Part shown: in pieces, positions 1 through 8,874 of the stretch
Numbering within the stretch: the stretch's first letter is position 1
Layout of the letters: the number at the start of each line of letters is the position of its first letter
Source: Methyloferula stellata AR4
Lineage (GTDB): Bacteria; Pseudomonadota; Alphaproteobacteria; Rhizobiales; Beijerinckiaceae
Length of the DNA: 64,000 bases
Direction of reading: 5' to 3'
Assembly (NCBI RefSeq): GCF_000385335.1
Contig: NZ_ARWA01000001.1
Coordinates: 2,000,001 to 2,064,000, forward strand
Program-made: the position numbers and the translations under genes
The notes under the pieces: generated by a model
Database searches by the model: none
The model's input: only the letters and a program-made list of their open reading frames with translations
Told to the model about the DNA's origin: nothing

Positions 1-17
1 TTAGCGATTGGGCTTGG

Positions 18-61
18 ATGCGCGGATCAAGTCCGCGCATGACGCACGGAAAGGTCCGTGC
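18..61. repeat. Two adjacent short palindromes
   Basis: Two perfect inverted repeats lie side by side: ATGCGCGGA/TCCGCGCAT (18-40) and GCACGGA/TCCGTGC (44-61). The first resembles palindromes at 38349 and 47416. They sit just downstream of the minus-strand gene that ends at 63 and could help transcription stop, but there is no T-tract, so a repeat remnant is equally likely. Confidence 0.5.
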
Positions 62-62
62 C

Positions 63-521
63 CTACCTCTTCGGCCCGACCCGCTCCAGCCACGTCCAGG
101 CGAGGCATCGTTCGAAATCGGTAAGCCACTCGATATCGTCCGGATGATCGGCGAGACCGACCTCCGTGCGCACAGCCGACCAGGGATTTTCCGACGGCAG
201 ATAATCGGCCCGCGTCGCTAATTTGATATTTTCATGCAGCATCTGCCAGAGCTTGTCGGCGCCGACGGTCTGCGCCGCGACCGCGATCGTGCAAATGGGG
301 TTTTCCGCCTGTACGGTCGCCAGCAGGAGCTTGCCGGAGCGTGTCACCCATAATTTGCGGCCCGGAATATTCGGAACGTCGAATTCGCCATCGGCGGCGA
401 CCAGCGGACGCAGGACATCGACAGCGGCATCCGTCACGTCGGTGCGATGCGAGCGATAGGATTTATTTGTCTGGAGATTGACGTGCCAGATGTGCGGCCG
501 CCGGTCGACGATATCGAGCAT
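63..521 (-). CDS. Hypothetical protein downstream of lipB
   Basis: A 152-residue protein that I do not recognise. It starts with MLDIVDRRPHIWHVNL and is acidic with many Trp and Leu residues; it has no signal peptide and no membrane segment, so it is probably cytoplasmic. The gene begins only 4 bases after the lipB stop on the same strand, so the two are very likely co-transcribed. The plus-strand frames over this region are shadows of it. No domain can be named with confidence; a link to lipoylation is only suggested by the position. Confidence 0.65.
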   Translation of the reverse strand: MLDIVDRRPHIWHVNLQTNKSYRSHRTDVTDAAVDVLRPLVAADGEFDVPNIPGRKLWVTRSGKLLLATVQAENPICTIAVAAQTVGADKLWQMLHENIKLATRADYLPSENPWSAVRTEVGLADHPDDIEWLTDFERCLAWTWLERVGPKR

Positions 522-525
522 GATC

Positions 526-1257
526 TCAACTGCCTGCTTTCGCCGGTTCTGTCGCGCCGAAAATGGTCTCGAACTCGCGGCGCAGGATCATATCGACCTC
601 ATCCATCGTTACGATCAAGCCGAGATCGCCGAGGCTCGTCACGCCATAATGCTGGGCAGCGATGCCGCATGGCACGATGCCGGAAAAATGCGAAAGCTCC
701 GGCTCGACATTCAGCGAAATGCCGTGAAACGAGACCCAATGGCGCAGGCGTATGCCGAGCGCCGCGATCTTATCCTCGGCGCTCTCGCCATCAGGGCCTT
801 TCGGCTTTTCGGGCCGCTTGACCCAGACGCCGACGCGGTCCTCGCGCCGCTCCCCACTGACATTGAAAGCCGCAAGCGTCGCGATGATCCAGCTTTCCAA
901 GGCGGCGACAAAGGCGCGCACGTCCTGCCTGCGGCGTTTCAGGTCGAGCATGACATAGGCGACGCGCTGGCCGGGACCATGATAGGTGAATTGGCCGCCG
1001 CGGCCGCTCTTATGGACGGGAAAGCGCGCTTCTTTCAGATCGCAGTCCTTGGCCGAGGTTCCCGCCGTGTAAAGCGGCGGATGCTCGAGCAGCCACACCT
1101 GTTCGGGCGCGGTGCCGGACGCGATCGCCTCCGCCCGCGCCTCCATTTCGGCGACGGCCCGCGTATAATCGATGAAACCCTCGGAAATGTGCCATTCGAC
1201 CGGCGGGGCGTCCGGCATCGGCAAAAACGAAGGTTTCAGGTTCTCGCGGCGCGACAT
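526..1257 (-). CDS. lipB: Octanoyltransferase LipB
   Basis: LipB moves the octanoyl group from acyl carrier protein to lipoyl-dependent enzymes, the first step of lipoate cofactor assembly in the cytoplasm. Family hallmarks are clear: the [11 protein letters not shown] segment, [12 protein letters not shown], the catalytic-lysine stretch KIAALGIR, the HGISLNV segment and the catalytic-cysteine motif SGIVPCGI. The chosen ATG at 1257 (MSRREN) gives 243 residues, close to the family length; an upstream in-frame ATG at 1314 would add 19 arginine- and lysine-rich residues that look untranslated. It is divergent from tRNA-Leu and leads the hypothetical gene that ends at 63. Confidence 0.95.
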   Translation of the reverse strand: MSRRENLKPSFLPMPDAPPVEWHISEGFIDYTRAVAEMEARAEAIASGTAPEQVWLLEHPPLYTAGTSAKDCDLKEARFPVHKSGRGGQFTYHGPGQRVAYVMLDLKRRRQDVRAFVAALESWIIATLAAFNVSGERREDRVGVWVKRPEKPKGPDGESAEDKIAALGIRLRHWVSFHGISLNVEPELSHFSGIVPCGIAAQHYGVTSLGDLGLIVTMDEVDMILRREFETIFGATEPAKAGS

Positions 1258-1399
1258 TCTCTTCGTCCGGCCTTTGGTTTCTCTTGTAGATGTGTCTCTT
1301 CGATCATTCCACACGAACGGAGCCTTGTCAGGCCCGGCCCGATTTGTTAGACGACGCCACTCCCGATGTCGCCGTCACAGGTCTGTCGTGCGGGAATTC

Positions 1400-1484
1400 G
1401 CGGCCATGGCGGAATTGGTAGACGCGCTAGCTTGAGGTGCTAGTGGGGAGACCCGTGGAGGTTCGAGTCCTCTTGGCCGCACCA
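1400..1484 (+). tRNA. tRNA-Leu (anticodon GAG)
   Basis: The sequence folds as a class II tRNA with a long variable arm. The acceptor stem GCGGCCA pairs with TGGCCGC, the anticodon stem CTAGC/GCTAG encloses the loop TTGAGGT with anticodon GAG, and the T-arm carries GTTCGAGTC. The 3' CCA is encoded in the genome (1482-1484). It reads CUC and CUU leucine codons. Confidence 0.97.
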
Positions 1485-1682
1485 TTATATTGATTTTATT
1501 GCACTATTAAACTTTTTGTCCTCGGCTTTCGCCAAGCTGAGGGAAGGGAGTTTTCGTGCATTCCGGCCGAGAATCGATCCGCCGCGAGCCGCTCTCAAGC
1601 TTTGCGCCGGCAGCGATTAAAACCGGAGCCGTCGAAACCATTTCCGGCGCTCGTCATTGGTCCCCGCACGAAAGGAGAGACC

Positions 1683-1991
1683 ATGACGACAACTTTCAAA
1701 AAAGCTGCGATCGCGGCAATAACGGCCGTCACGCTTGGAGCGGCGGCGGTTGCAACGATCTCGCCCGCCGAGGCGCAGCATTTTCACAGCGGATTTGGCG
1801 GATTCCACGGCGGTTACGGCCATGGCGGCTGGGGCCGCGGCGGTGCCGCGCTTGGCCTCGGAATCGCCGGCGCGGCGATCGCCAGCGCAGCGGCCTCTAA
1901 TTATTATTACAATCAGCCCTATGGCTACGGCTATTACGGGTCTGCGCCCTATGGGTATGGCTACGCCCCTTATGGTTATAACGGCTACTGA
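1683..1991 (+). CDS. Secreted Gly/Tyr-rich small protein
   Basis: A 102-residue protein with a clear N-terminal signal peptide (MTTTFKKAAIAAITAVTLGA, cleavage likely after AEA). The mature part is low-complexity: a Gly/His-rich block (FHSGFGGFHGGYGHGGWG), a short Ala/Gly hydrophobic stretch, then Tyr/Gly repeats of the type YGYGYYGSAPYGYGYAPYGY. Such proteins are common in the Hyphomicrobiales envelope but have no defined role. The ATG at 1683 is preceded by a strong GAAAGGAGAGA ribosome-binding site; an upstream in-frame start at 1602 lacks one. A terminator follows at 2041. Confidence 0.85.
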   Translation: MTTTFKKAAIAAITAVTLGAAAVATISPAEAQHFHSGFGGFHGGYGHGGWGRGGAALGLGIAGAAIASAAASNYYYNQPYGYGYYGSAPYGYGYAPYGYNGY

Positions 1992-2040
1992 GGGAAAGCC
2001 TTCGAAGCCCCATGCAGCCCTTATGCATGACCTGCAATAT

Positions 2041-2071
2041 GCCCCGCTGGTTCAGGCCGGCGGGGCTTTTT
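2041..2071 (+). terminator. Rho-independent terminator
   Basis: A 10-bp stem (GCCCCGCTGG with CCGGCGGGGC, one G-T pair) and a 6-base loop are followed directly by five T residues. It ends the transcript of the secreted Gly/Tyr-rich gene. Confidence 0.9.
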
Positions 2072-2103
2072 GCTGCCAGAAAGATGATGTTGCGAAGCGC
2101 CGG

Positions 2104-2808
2104 TCATTTTGGTTTTGGACCTTCACTCGTCGAAGGAGAGCCATGCGGTTTGGCACTTTCGCCGGCAGGTCCCGTTGAGTGAGGTTCAGCTTGGTGATGG
2201 GATGAGCCTGTTGGTTCGTCCGGCGACTTGCTTTCTTTTTCTTTTTCTTTGGACTTTTCGAAAATGGTCTCGAAACGCGACAAATCCAGCTTGTCCTTCT
2301 CCGCAAATTCATTGCGGAGTTGGAGCCAGACGACATAATTCTGCAACCGCTGGATTTCGACCGCCAATTTATTTTGTTCTAAGGCCAGATCGCGTTGCGA
2401 AAGCCACGCAGGATCCTGGAGGCTGTATTCATATTCGATGCGCAATCTGATCCCAAAAAGAGAGCCGACCAGAAACGAAAATGTAAAGCAGACAAGTACC
2501 GCGGAAATCGCGGTCTGCGATCTTATGCCTTTCGAGCTGAAAATATAAGCGACGACGCCGCCGAGCAAAGTCAGAACGGCGGGAACGACACTGCCCACGA
2601 CCGATTCACGGCTATCGCCCAGAATTTGGCCGGTGACGAAGCCCAGCATCGAAAATGCAAACACAGCCAGGAAGAGCAGCCAGAAACTGCCTGCCGGGGC
2701 AGCGGGCCGGATTCGGACGGCTGCGATCGAGACGATGAAGGAGGTGGCGGAGCTGACAAGCAGGGCGGTCAGGATGACATTCAGCGCCCACCAATTGAGA
2801 AGTTCCAC
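2104..2808 (-). CDS. Membrane protein with coiled-coil tail
   Basis: A 234-residue protein with about four predicted membrane segments in residues 1-120 (ILTALLVSSATSFIVSIAAV, a Phe-rich helix, a VLTLLGGVVAYIFS helix and a VLVCFTFSFLVGSLFG helix). A likely coiled coil follows (about 135-190, with EQNKLAVEIQRLQNY and KSKEKEKESK) and the end is Ser/Pro/Gly-rich and disordered. I do not recognise a family. It shares strand with the small secreted gene at 2855-3211, 46 bases upstream, and could be co-transcribed with it. The Lys/Glu run comes from an A/G-rich DNA tract near 2240. Confidence 0.7.
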   Translation of the reverse strand: MELLNWWALNVILTALLVSSATSFIVSIAAVRIRPAAPAGSFWLLFLAVFAFSMLGFVTGQILGDSRESVVGSVVPAVLTLLGGVVAYIFSSKGIRSQTAISAVLVCFTFSFLVGSLFGIRLRIEYEYSLQDPAWLSQRDLALEQNKLAVEIQRLQNYVVWLQLRNEFAEKDKLDLSRFETIFEKSKEKEKESKSPDEPTGSSHHQAEPHSTGPAGESAKPHGSPSTSEGPKPK

Positions 2809-2854
2809 TTCTCTCTCCCGCCTCTTAATTCAGCCTAAAAGAACGAACCGCCGC

Positions 2855-3211
2855 TTAAGTGTTTGGACCCGTAATGAGCGGTGTCTGGCCATGCGTCCAA
2901 TCCCACTCAGGATTGGGTTTACGTTCGATCACCAGCCTGTTCGTCGAGGATTCGCCGGGGATTGTCCAAAAACCTCCGATCGAAGGCTGCCAGGGGCCGG
3001 TCGCCCAATTGTCCTTTGAATTCGGAACGAAAGCCGTGCCGCCGGGACGCGGTTCATAGGGATGTTTAACGATGACGCATTGTTTGATGCATTCCGCCTT
3101 CTGATTAGGGTCCTTGAGTTCCATGCATTTGCAAAACGAGTCTTCGGCGATCGCGCATGATGCGCTCGACAAGAAGATAAGGGCGGCGCTTCCGAAAATT
3201 TGCTCACGCAT
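2855..3211 (-). CDS. Small secreted cysteine-containing protein
   Basis: A 118-residue protein with a signal peptide (MREQIFGSAALIFLSSASCA, cleavage likely after AIA). The mature N-terminus has a CxC motif (FCKCM) and two more Cys (AECIKQC) spaced as if forming disulfides, followed by a Pro/Trp-rich segment (WQPSIGGFWTIPGESSTNRL). The ATG at 3211 is chosen because GGGAGGG lies 6 bases upstream; a further in-frame ATG at 3226 is less well placed. Function unknown; probably periplasmic. Confidence 0.7.
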   Translation of the reverse strand: MREQIFGSAALIFLSSASCAIAEDSFCKCMELKDPNQKAECIKQCVIVKHPYEPRPGGTAFVPNSKDNWATGPWQPSIGGFWTIPGESSTNRLVIERKPNPEWDWTHGQTPLITGPNT

Positions 3212-3288
3212 GGCTATCCCTCCCATGGCTGCGGCAAAGGCTATAGGGATGCGTTGAAGCCGTCTAGAGTGGAGCAGCTATTGCAGAT

Positions 3289-4515
3289 CTACCGTGCCGG
3301 TGTCGCGCTGGCCGTCGCCGCGCCGCCGGGGGTCGTCGCAGCCGTGGCGGGGGCGGTCGCGGGCAGGGGCTCTGTCGTGACCTCGGAAGACACGGGCCTG
3401 TCGCCCAGGATCGATTGAACATTGGCATCTTGAATCCGCGGCGCCCCGATCTGCGCGCCGAGCTGGCGCACGATCTCGGGCGCATCGGCATAAGTGTCGT
3501 GCCCGATGAAGCCGACGGAATCGCCGGAGAGATCATAGACCTTCACGCCGAGCTGCCGGAGCGCATCTTGATCGGCCGGATTGCGCGGATCGAGCGCGCC
3601 GACGCGCTGGCGATTGCCGGCAAGCCTTTGCGAAATGGACAGCGCGCGGTCATTGGCGGAGACCAGAACCGACACATGCGAAGCATCGATCCGCGCGAGC
3701 TGCGCGCGGAAGACGGACAGATCGATATCGGGCGCCGCCAGCATGACATTGCCGAGCCGGCCGTTCAGATCCGGCATGCCGGCGATCGCCGTCTCGCGCA
3801 GGGCTTCCATCGCGAGCCATGTTCCCATGGAATGGGCGACGATCTGAACTCGGCCGACGCCGGGCGCGACCGCCAGTTCCTGCAGCAATTTGGCGAGCGC
3901 GTCGCGCGAGGCGGCGGCGCTTTCCTTCGCAGCCTCATAGTCGAGGAGATTGCTGGTGGCCGGCCAGGTGAAGAGCACGGGTACGCCGCCGAAACGGCCG
4001 TCGGCGACGATCTGGGCGAGGCGAAACCGCGCATCGTCATAGCTCGTGTTGAAACCATGCACAAAGATCAGCACGTCGCGGTTCGACCCGATGCGCCCCG
4101 ACAAATGGCTCTCGATCTCGGCTTTGAACGTCGCATCGTCGAGTTCGCGTTTTGCGGTGATGACGAAATGCTTGTTGGGGTCAGGCGCGCCGAACATCGG
4201 CTTTTCCATCTGGCCGGCCTGGTGGCCTGGTGGCACGCTGATCATCTGTAAGGAGAGATGCGCATTATTGTCGGTTGCCGCCTTATGATCGGGCGAGCGT
4301 GTCGAGACGACGAAAGCCGAAATGGTTCGCGCCGTCGCAGGTGCGGCGGAGGATGAAAAATCGCCGATGGACGCGACTTTGGTCGATATATCGGTGAGCC
4401 CGGAAGAGGCGCAGCCGGCAAGAATCATCGAAAGGCCAAGGAGCACGGCAAAACCCGCGTGCGAAAGGCCGCCTCGGAGCTCAAACGAGGATGAAATATC
4501 AAAATGCAACCGCAT
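3289..4515 (-). CDS. DUF900-type alpha/beta hydrolase lipoprotein
   Basis: A 408-residue protein with a lipobox (LSMILAGC) near residue 35, so it is probably a membrane-anchored lipoprotein. The core is an alpha/beta hydrolase of the DUF900 type: an oxyanion-region motif VLIFVHGFNTSYDDA, a nucleophile elbow AHSMGTWLAME with the catalytic Ser, an Asp in APDIDL, and a late His in FIGHDTY. The C-terminus is Ala/Thr/Pro-rich and probably disordered. Substrate unknown; esterase or lipase activity is inferred from the fold. The frame is open to 4704, but that would overlap the next gene; the ATG at 4515 places the signal peptide correctly. Confidence 0.85.
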   Translation of the reverse strand: MRLHFDISSSFELRGGLSHAGFAVLLGLSMILAGCASSGLTDISTKVASIGDFSSSAAPATARTISAFVVSTRSPDHKAATDNNAHLSLQMISVPPGHQAGQMEKPMFGAPDPNKHFVITAKRELDDATFKAEIESHLSGRIGSNRDVLIFVHGFNTSYDDARFRLAQIVADGRFGGVPVLFTWPATSNLLDYEAAKESAAASRDALAKLLQELAVAPGVGRVQIVAHSMGTWLAMEALRETAIAGMPDLNGRLGNVMLAAPDIDLSVFRAQLARIDASHVSVLVSANDRALSISQRLAGNRQRVGALDPRNPADQDALRQLGVKVYDLSGDSVGFIGHDTYADAPEIVRQLGAQIGAPRIQDANVQSILGDRPVSSEVTTEPLPATAPATAATTPGGAATASATPAR

Positions 4516-4568
4516 TTGCCCTTTGTGGGCCTTGAACATGTCTAGAATGGGACACGCTGGACGATGGC

Positions 4569-4895
4569 CTAATTTGCATTGGAATTGGGTTGAGCAGCCG
4601 GTTGAATTTGGAGGCGTTTCGGAAGATCGGGGGCGCAGACTTGTGCGCTGCCTTTTCCAAGATTGCTGCACTCCCAATCCGGGCCAAAACCCTGGTTCGC
4701 CCAAAAATTGGCGTTCGGATACTGAATGCCGATCCAGAGCGCGCCGCCGGTAGCGGCGGTCGTCGATAAAGTCATTGCCAAGGCAGTCAGGAAACCCCGC
4801 CGATCATCCCCTCGAAAAGTGTCAACAGCGCGCAAAATCGCAATTCCCGTGAAAACTGCAAATAAAGCTGCGGATGAGAACACCATATTTGACAT
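4569..4895 (-). CDS. Hypothetical membrane protein
   Basis: A 108-residue protein with two predicted membrane helices (VFSSAALFAVFTGIAIL and FLTALAMTLSTTAATGGALW) joined by a charged loop, and a C-terminal domain with two Cys (DWECSN and AQVCAPDLP) that could form a disulfide outside the membrane. No family recognised. It lies 53 bases upstream of the hydrolase lipoprotein on the same strand. Confidence 0.55.
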   Translation of the reverse strand: MSNMVFSSAALFAVFTGIAILRAVDTFRGDDRRGFLTALAMTLSTTAATGGALWIGIQYPNANFWANQGFGPDWECSNLGKGSAQVCAPDLPKRLQIQPAAQPNSNAN

Positions 4896-4985
4896 CGAGA
4901 ACCCGATACTTCGTCAGATTGAAACCTAACCAACCCCACGGTGATTGAATGCCGTCTTTCGGAAGAATCCTCATAAAAGGTTAAT

Positions 4986-5675
4986 ATGAAAGGCTCCGTG
5001 ATCCTCGTCACAGGTTTTGGTGCTTTTCCGGGAGCACCTCATAATCCTACGGCGGTTTTGATGCGAAATCTCGCCGCCCACGAGAGGCGGCTTGCGCGGA
5101 TGGGCATCAAGCTTGAGCGCCGGGTTCTGCCCGTCGTCTATAGCGAGATCGCGCCGAGATTGACAGCTTTGATCGCTGAGACCGCGCCTGACGCCATCCT
5201 GCATTTCGGCCTTGCCCGAGGGCGGCGTGCGATCAGCATCGAGACGCGCGCTGTAAACCATTTTGGTACCTCTCCGGATGCGGCGGGAAAATGCGCGCCT
5301 GGTTCCAGCATTCTGCGCGGGACCGCTGCGGTAAAACGGGCAGGAGTCCCGGTGCCCGCGCTGAACGCAGCGCTGCGCCGGGCCTGGATCGCCAGCAGGC
5401 CGTCGAACGACGCGGGGAATTATGTCTGCAATCAGACCTTCTATCTGTCGCTCGCCATGGCCACGGCGACGAATCGCACCGTCGGCTTCGTCCATGTGCC
5501 GCATATGCGCGCCTCGACGCTCGCGCGGGCGGCAATTATTCTCATCATGAGTTTGCAGCCGGTTTTGCGGCGGACGTCGCAAAGACCATTGCCAAAGCTT
5601 GATCGTGACAAACCATTCTTGAGATGCCAAACAAAACGGACGCTGTCTTCCGCTATTGAAGTGTTCAGGACTTGA
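4986..5675 (+). CDS. pcp: Pyroglutamyl-peptidase I (peptidase C15)
   Basis: This cysteine peptidase removes N-terminal pyroglutamate from peptides in the cytoplasm. It begins with the family signature ILVTGFGAFPGAPHNPT. The catalytic Glu region (ARGRRAISIETRAVN), the catalytic Cys (GNYVCNQTFY) and the His segment (VGFVHVPHM) are all present, so it should be active. The last 30 or so residues (after IILIMSLQPVL) run beyond the usual family end and look unstructured. The next gene starts 4 bases after the stop, so the two form an operon. Confidence 0.9.
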   Translation: MKGSVILVTGFGAFPGAPHNPTAVLMRNLAAHERRLARMGIKLERRVLPVVYSEIAPRLTALIAETAPDAILHFGLARGRRAISIETRAVNHFGTSPDAAGKCAPGSSILRGTAAVKRAGVPVPALNAALRRAWIASRPSNDAGNYVCNQTFYLSLAMATATNRTVGFVHVPHMRASTLARAAIILIMSLQPVLRRTSQRPLPKLDRDKPFLRCQTKRTLSSAIEVFRT

Positions 5676-5679
5676 CGGG

Positions 5680-6423
5680 ATGGATTTCCTCCATGAGGTG
5701 CAACAATTCGCAATCACGATATCGGAGTTCGCGTCGGGCATAGGATCGGCGCATCCCGAAACCATGGCGATCGCCCTTCAAATTCTGGAAATCATTTGGA
5801 TCGATATTCTTCTCTCCGGTGACAATGCGATTGTCATCGCACTCGCCTGCCGGACTCTGCCGGATCATCAGCGCCGCTGGGGCATATTGCTCGGATCGCT
5901 GGCCGCCGTCGCGCTCAGGATTTTATTCGCCTTCGTTGTTGTCGAGCTTCTGTCTCTGCCTTTCGTCAAAGTTGCTGGCGGCGTGCTTTTGCTTTGGATC
6001 GCGATGAGGCTCGTTTTCGATCAAGAAGAAGAGAAGAGCGTGAGACCGGCGCGGAGCCTTTTCGCCGCGGTCCGCACCATCGCCATTGCCGACGGCGTGA
6101 TGTCGCTCGACAATGTCATCGCCATCGCGGCCGCCGCGAAAGAGGATCTCGTTCTCATCGTCTTCGGTCTGGCTCTGTCCATTCCGCTGATCGTCTTTGG
6201 CTCGAGCCTGATTCTAGCGCTGTTGAACCGGTTTCCCGTTCTAGTTTGGGCGGGTGCGGCTTTGCTCGGCTGGATCGCGGGCGATCTCATCGGCTCCGAT
6301 CCGACGGTGGCCGCTTGGATGCGGCCGCGCTTCGCGCAGCTTGCTTTTTGGTGGGCGCCCGCGGGCATGGCCGTGGTTCTGGCCGGAGCGGGCCTGGCGC
6401 GCTGGAGCCGGAAACCCGCCTGA
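5680..6423 (+). CDS. TerC/YjbE-family integral membrane protein
   Basis: A 247-residue inner-membrane protein of the TerC superfamily, YjbE subtype. About seven helices are visible. The first carries the family motif WIDILLSGDNAIVIALAC, and the second half repeats a similar acidic motif (DGVMSLDNVIAIAAAA); these paired Asp-Asn motifs are thought to bind metal, and relatives are linked to manganese export or tellurium resistance. The ATG at 5680 has an AGGAC upstream and lies 4 bases from the pcp stop; ATG 5764 is an alternative start closer to the first helix. Confidence 0.85.
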   Translation: MDFLHEVQQFAITISEFASGIGSAHPETMAIALQILEIIWIDILLSGDNAIVIALACRTLPDHQRRWGILLGSLAAVALRILFAFVVVELLSLPFVKVAGGVLLLWIAMRLVFDQEEEKSVRPARSLFAAVRTIAIADGVMSLDNVIAIAAAAKEDLVLIVFGLALSIPLIVFGSSLILALLNRFPVLVWAGAALLGWIAGDLIGSDPTVAAWMRPRFAQLAFWWAPAGMAVVLAGAGLARWSRKPA

Positions 6424-6437
6424 GCATTTGTTTGACG

Positions 6438-6481
6438 CGTGATCTCATCCAAAAAGTCGCGCAACTTTTCGGTCCGATGCT
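6438..6481. repeat. Palindromic intergenic repeat (GAAAAGT family)
   Basis: An imperfect palindrome with the core AAAAAGT/ACTTTTCGG and flanks GATC/CGATGC. It looks like a diverged copy of the better preserved element at 18459-18501. It fills the gap between the convergent TerC-like and thioesterase genes. Confidence 0.5.
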
Positions 6482-6892
6482 CTAGCCCTTGGGCGCATCC
6501 GGATTGGGGACGGCCTCCTGCACGGTTTTGAAGAGGCCCGTCGCCTTGGCGACCAAAACGCCTTGCGCGTCGCGCACCTCGCCTTCGCAAAAGATCAAGG
6601 AGCGGCCTTGTTGCAGCACGCGACCCTCGGCGACGAGTTCGCCGCGGCCGGGCGACAGAAACGAGCTTTGCAGATTGATCGTCATGACCGAATGGCCCGA
6701 GGCCAGGCGTGCGACGCTGCCAAGCGCAATGTCGAGAAGGGTCAGGATAATACCGCCATGGGCAGTGCCCATATGGTTTTGATGCGGCTCGCCGAGCTTG
6801 AGGCCGAGCCGCGTTTTGTCTGGCGTCCCCTCGAGCGCAACAATGCCGCAATGATGCGCGAAAGGAATGTCCGCGCCGAAAAAATCCGTCAT
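6482..6892 (-). CDS. PaaI-type hotdog thioesterase
   Basis: A 136-residue hotdog-fold protein of the PaaI/acyl-CoA thioesterase group. The HGG loop and following acid (GTAHGGIILTLLDIALG), the strand TINLQSSFLSPGRG and the late strand with AKATGLFKT match the family. Such enzymes hydrolyse acyl- or aryl-acyl-CoA thioesters in the cytoplasm; the exact substrate cannot be told. It is a stand-alone gene, divergent from the MscS-like gene at 7015. Confidence 0.85.
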   Translation of the reverse strand: MTDFFGADIPFAHHCGIVALEGTPDKTRLGLKLGEPHQNHMGTAHGGIILTLLDIALGSVARLASGHSVMTINLQSSFLSPGRGELVAEGRVLQQGRSLIFCEGEVRDAQGVLVAKATGLFKTVQEAVPNPDAPKG

Positions 6893-7014
6893 CCCTGATC
6901 CTCCATATTTGGCAGATATAGACTCTGGCGCACGGCTGGAAAATCACCCGTTTGGCGTGCCGATCCGCAAGCCCTATGATGCCACGCCGCCAAAAGCGGT
7001 GATCTAACGCTCTC

Positions 7015-8520
7015 GTGCCCAGTATGGTCCCCTTGATGCCGTGGTTTGTTCTTCCCTGGTTGGTGGTTGTCTTCACGATCGTAACGGCCATTCTGATGCG
7101 GTCGCATTCGCCATGGGTGCGATTGGCCTTGAGCATCGGCTCGGTTGCCGTGCTCACCTATTTTCTCTGGCCAATCGTCGGTTCTACCCTCGACCCGCAT
7201 TTTGCATCCGACGCCAACACTTTCGAGGCGCTTTCCGAAAAGCTCTTCGTCGCTGCCTGGTGGATCGGCGTTGCGCGCATCGCCGTCGTTACCGGGCAGA
7301 TCGTGCTCAATGTCAATCATCAGGCTCATTCGGCGAGGCTAGCCTTGGATCTCGTGGCGGGCGCGATCTATCTCGGCGCTTCGCTCGCCATCATCGATCT
7401 CGTCTTCGGCGTGTCGGTGACGGGTCTCGTCGCGACATCCGGCGTCATCGCGATCGTGCTCGGCCTTGCCTTGCAGAATACGCTCGGCGATTTGTTTTCC
7501 GGTATCGCGATCGGCATCGACCGGCCTTTCAAGGTCGGCGATCTCATCTGGATCGAGGGGCCGGTCGAAGGCCGCGTGATCGAGACGAATTGGCGTTCGA
7601 CGCGCATTGCAACGGGCGCAAACGATATTGCCACAGTGCCCAACAGCGTCGTTGCCAAATCCCGCATCCTCAACCGCAGCTCGCCGACGGAGACAAGAAC
7701 CGAAACGGTCAAAGTCGTTCTGGATCCGGCCGTGTCGCCGCGAAAAGGCGTGACGCTTTTGCGCGCTGCCGCGCTGAATGCGAGCGCGCTCGTGCTCCAT
7801 CCGGCGCCGAAAGTCACTTGTTTGGAACTTGGCGGCGACGGCGCGACCTATGAGATCAGTTTCTCGGCGTCGATATCGAGCCTCGGCAATGCAAGGTCCG
7901 ATCTACTGCAGCAGGTCGCGCGGCACGCCCGTTATGGCGGCGTGGCGCTGGCCACGCAAAATGGCACGCCGCTCACATCCGTCGCGGCGCCCGATCTCTC
8001 GCAACTCTTGCAAGAAACCCATGTGCTGGAAGCGCTGACCGATGAAGAACGCGCCGTGCTCGCGTCCCGCCTCATCGCGCATCATGGCGAAGCGGGCGAT
8101 AAAATCTTCGATCAGGGCGGCGGGCTCGCGTCCTTGTTTATCATCGCAAGCGGCACGTTCGAAGTGACGCGCGACGAGGGACAAGGCTCGCGGCGGCTCG
8201 GCACCATCGGACCTGGCGATTATTTCGGCGAGCTCGCGCTGCTCACGGGTGAACCGAATGCGGCGACCGTCACGGCTTTGACGCCGTTTCTCGCCTATGA
8301 GGTCGGCAAGGCGATGATCGCACCGCTGCTCGATGAAAATCCGGATCTGCTCCATGCCTTCGAAGCGGGAGCCTCGAAAGCGCAGGCGCTTCTCGATCGC
8401 ACGATCGCGGCACAGGCCTGCTCGGGTGCAACCCCGAACGGGCATCTGCTTGGTCGCATCCGCGCCTTCTTCAATGTGAGGGAGAGCGCCCTGCCGCGGA
8501 CGATGGCGCGCGGAAAATAA
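7015..8520 (+). CDS. MscS channel fused to a cNMP-binding-like domain
   Basis: A 501-residue inner-membrane protein. Residues 1-150 form four to five helices, the last being the MscS pore-lining type (SGVIAIVLGLALQNTLGDLF). This is followed by the conserved beta domain (GIAIGIDRPFKVGDLIWIEG) and the alpha/beta vestibule. Residues about 340-470 form a cyclic-nucleotide-binding fold (GDYFGELALLTGEPNAATVT). In that motif the Arg that normally binds the cyclic phosphate is Asn, so ligand binding is doubtful. Fusions of this type are known as bCNG channels. The start is GTG at 7015; ATG at 7024 is an alternative. Confidence 0.88.
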   Translation: MPSMVPLMPWFVLPWLVVVFTIVTAILMRSHSPWVRLALSIGSVAVLTYFLWPIVGSTLDPHFASDANTFEALSEKLFVAAWWIGVARIAVVTGQIVLNVNHQAHSARLALDLVAGAIYLGASLAIIDLVFGVSVTGLVATSGVIAIVLGLALQNTLGDLFSGIAIGIDRPFKVGDLIWIEGPVEGRVIETNWRSTRIATGANDIATVPNSVVAKSRILNRSSPTETRTETVKVVLDPAVSPRKGVTLLRAAALNASALVLHPAPKVTCLELGGDGATYEISFSASISSLGNARSDLLQQVARHARYGGVALATQNGTPLTSVAAPDLSQLLQETHVLEALTDEERAVLASRLIAHHGEAGDKIFDQGGGLASLFIIASGTFEVTRDEGQGSRRLGTIGPGDYFGELALLTGEPNAATVTALTPFLAYEVGKAMIAPLLDENPDLLHAFEAGASKAQALLDRTIAAQACSGATPNGHLLGRIRAFFNVRESALPRTMARGK

Positions 8521-8634
8521 GCGCTCAACCAGGGGCGCCGGAATCACGAATGAGCCCCGATCGGCAGGACCAAAGTCATTTCAAAGCAAAGCTAAAGTAT
8601 CATTTCTAAACCTATCTTATTTTACCCTCGCGGG

Positions 8635-8874
8635 ATGAAAGAGGGAGACACCAGTCTCGTTGCAATAGCCGCATTTTTTGTGTTGTGCGGAGTTGTGTAT
8701 GCTTTTGCATCCGGCTGGGTTCCGCAATTTTGGCGGTCTTCGGACTACCATCGAATGACCGCGGCGCCGCAGCCTCAATCCCCGGTTCAGGCTCAGCCCC
8801 AGCCTAAGCCTAAGCCGCGCGCTCAGGCCTGTGAGGGCGGCGAGATCAAAGGCGGCTTTTGCGTCCTGAAATGA
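8635..8874 (+). CDS. Small membrane-anchored protein with C-terminal Cys motif
   Basis: A 79-residue protein: one N-terminal membrane helix (TSLVAIAAFFVLCGVVYAFA), a Pro/Gln-rich spacer (QPQSPVQAQPQPKPKPR), and a C-terminal motif CEGGEIKGGFCVLK with two Cys that may pair in the periplasm. The same architecture and ending recur in the gene at 9030-9257, so the two are paralogues. Function unknown. Confidence 0.6.
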   Translation: MKEGDTSLVAIAAFFVLCGVVYAFASGWVPQFWRSSDYHRMTAAPQPQSPVQAQPQPKPKPRAQACEGGEIKGGFCVLK

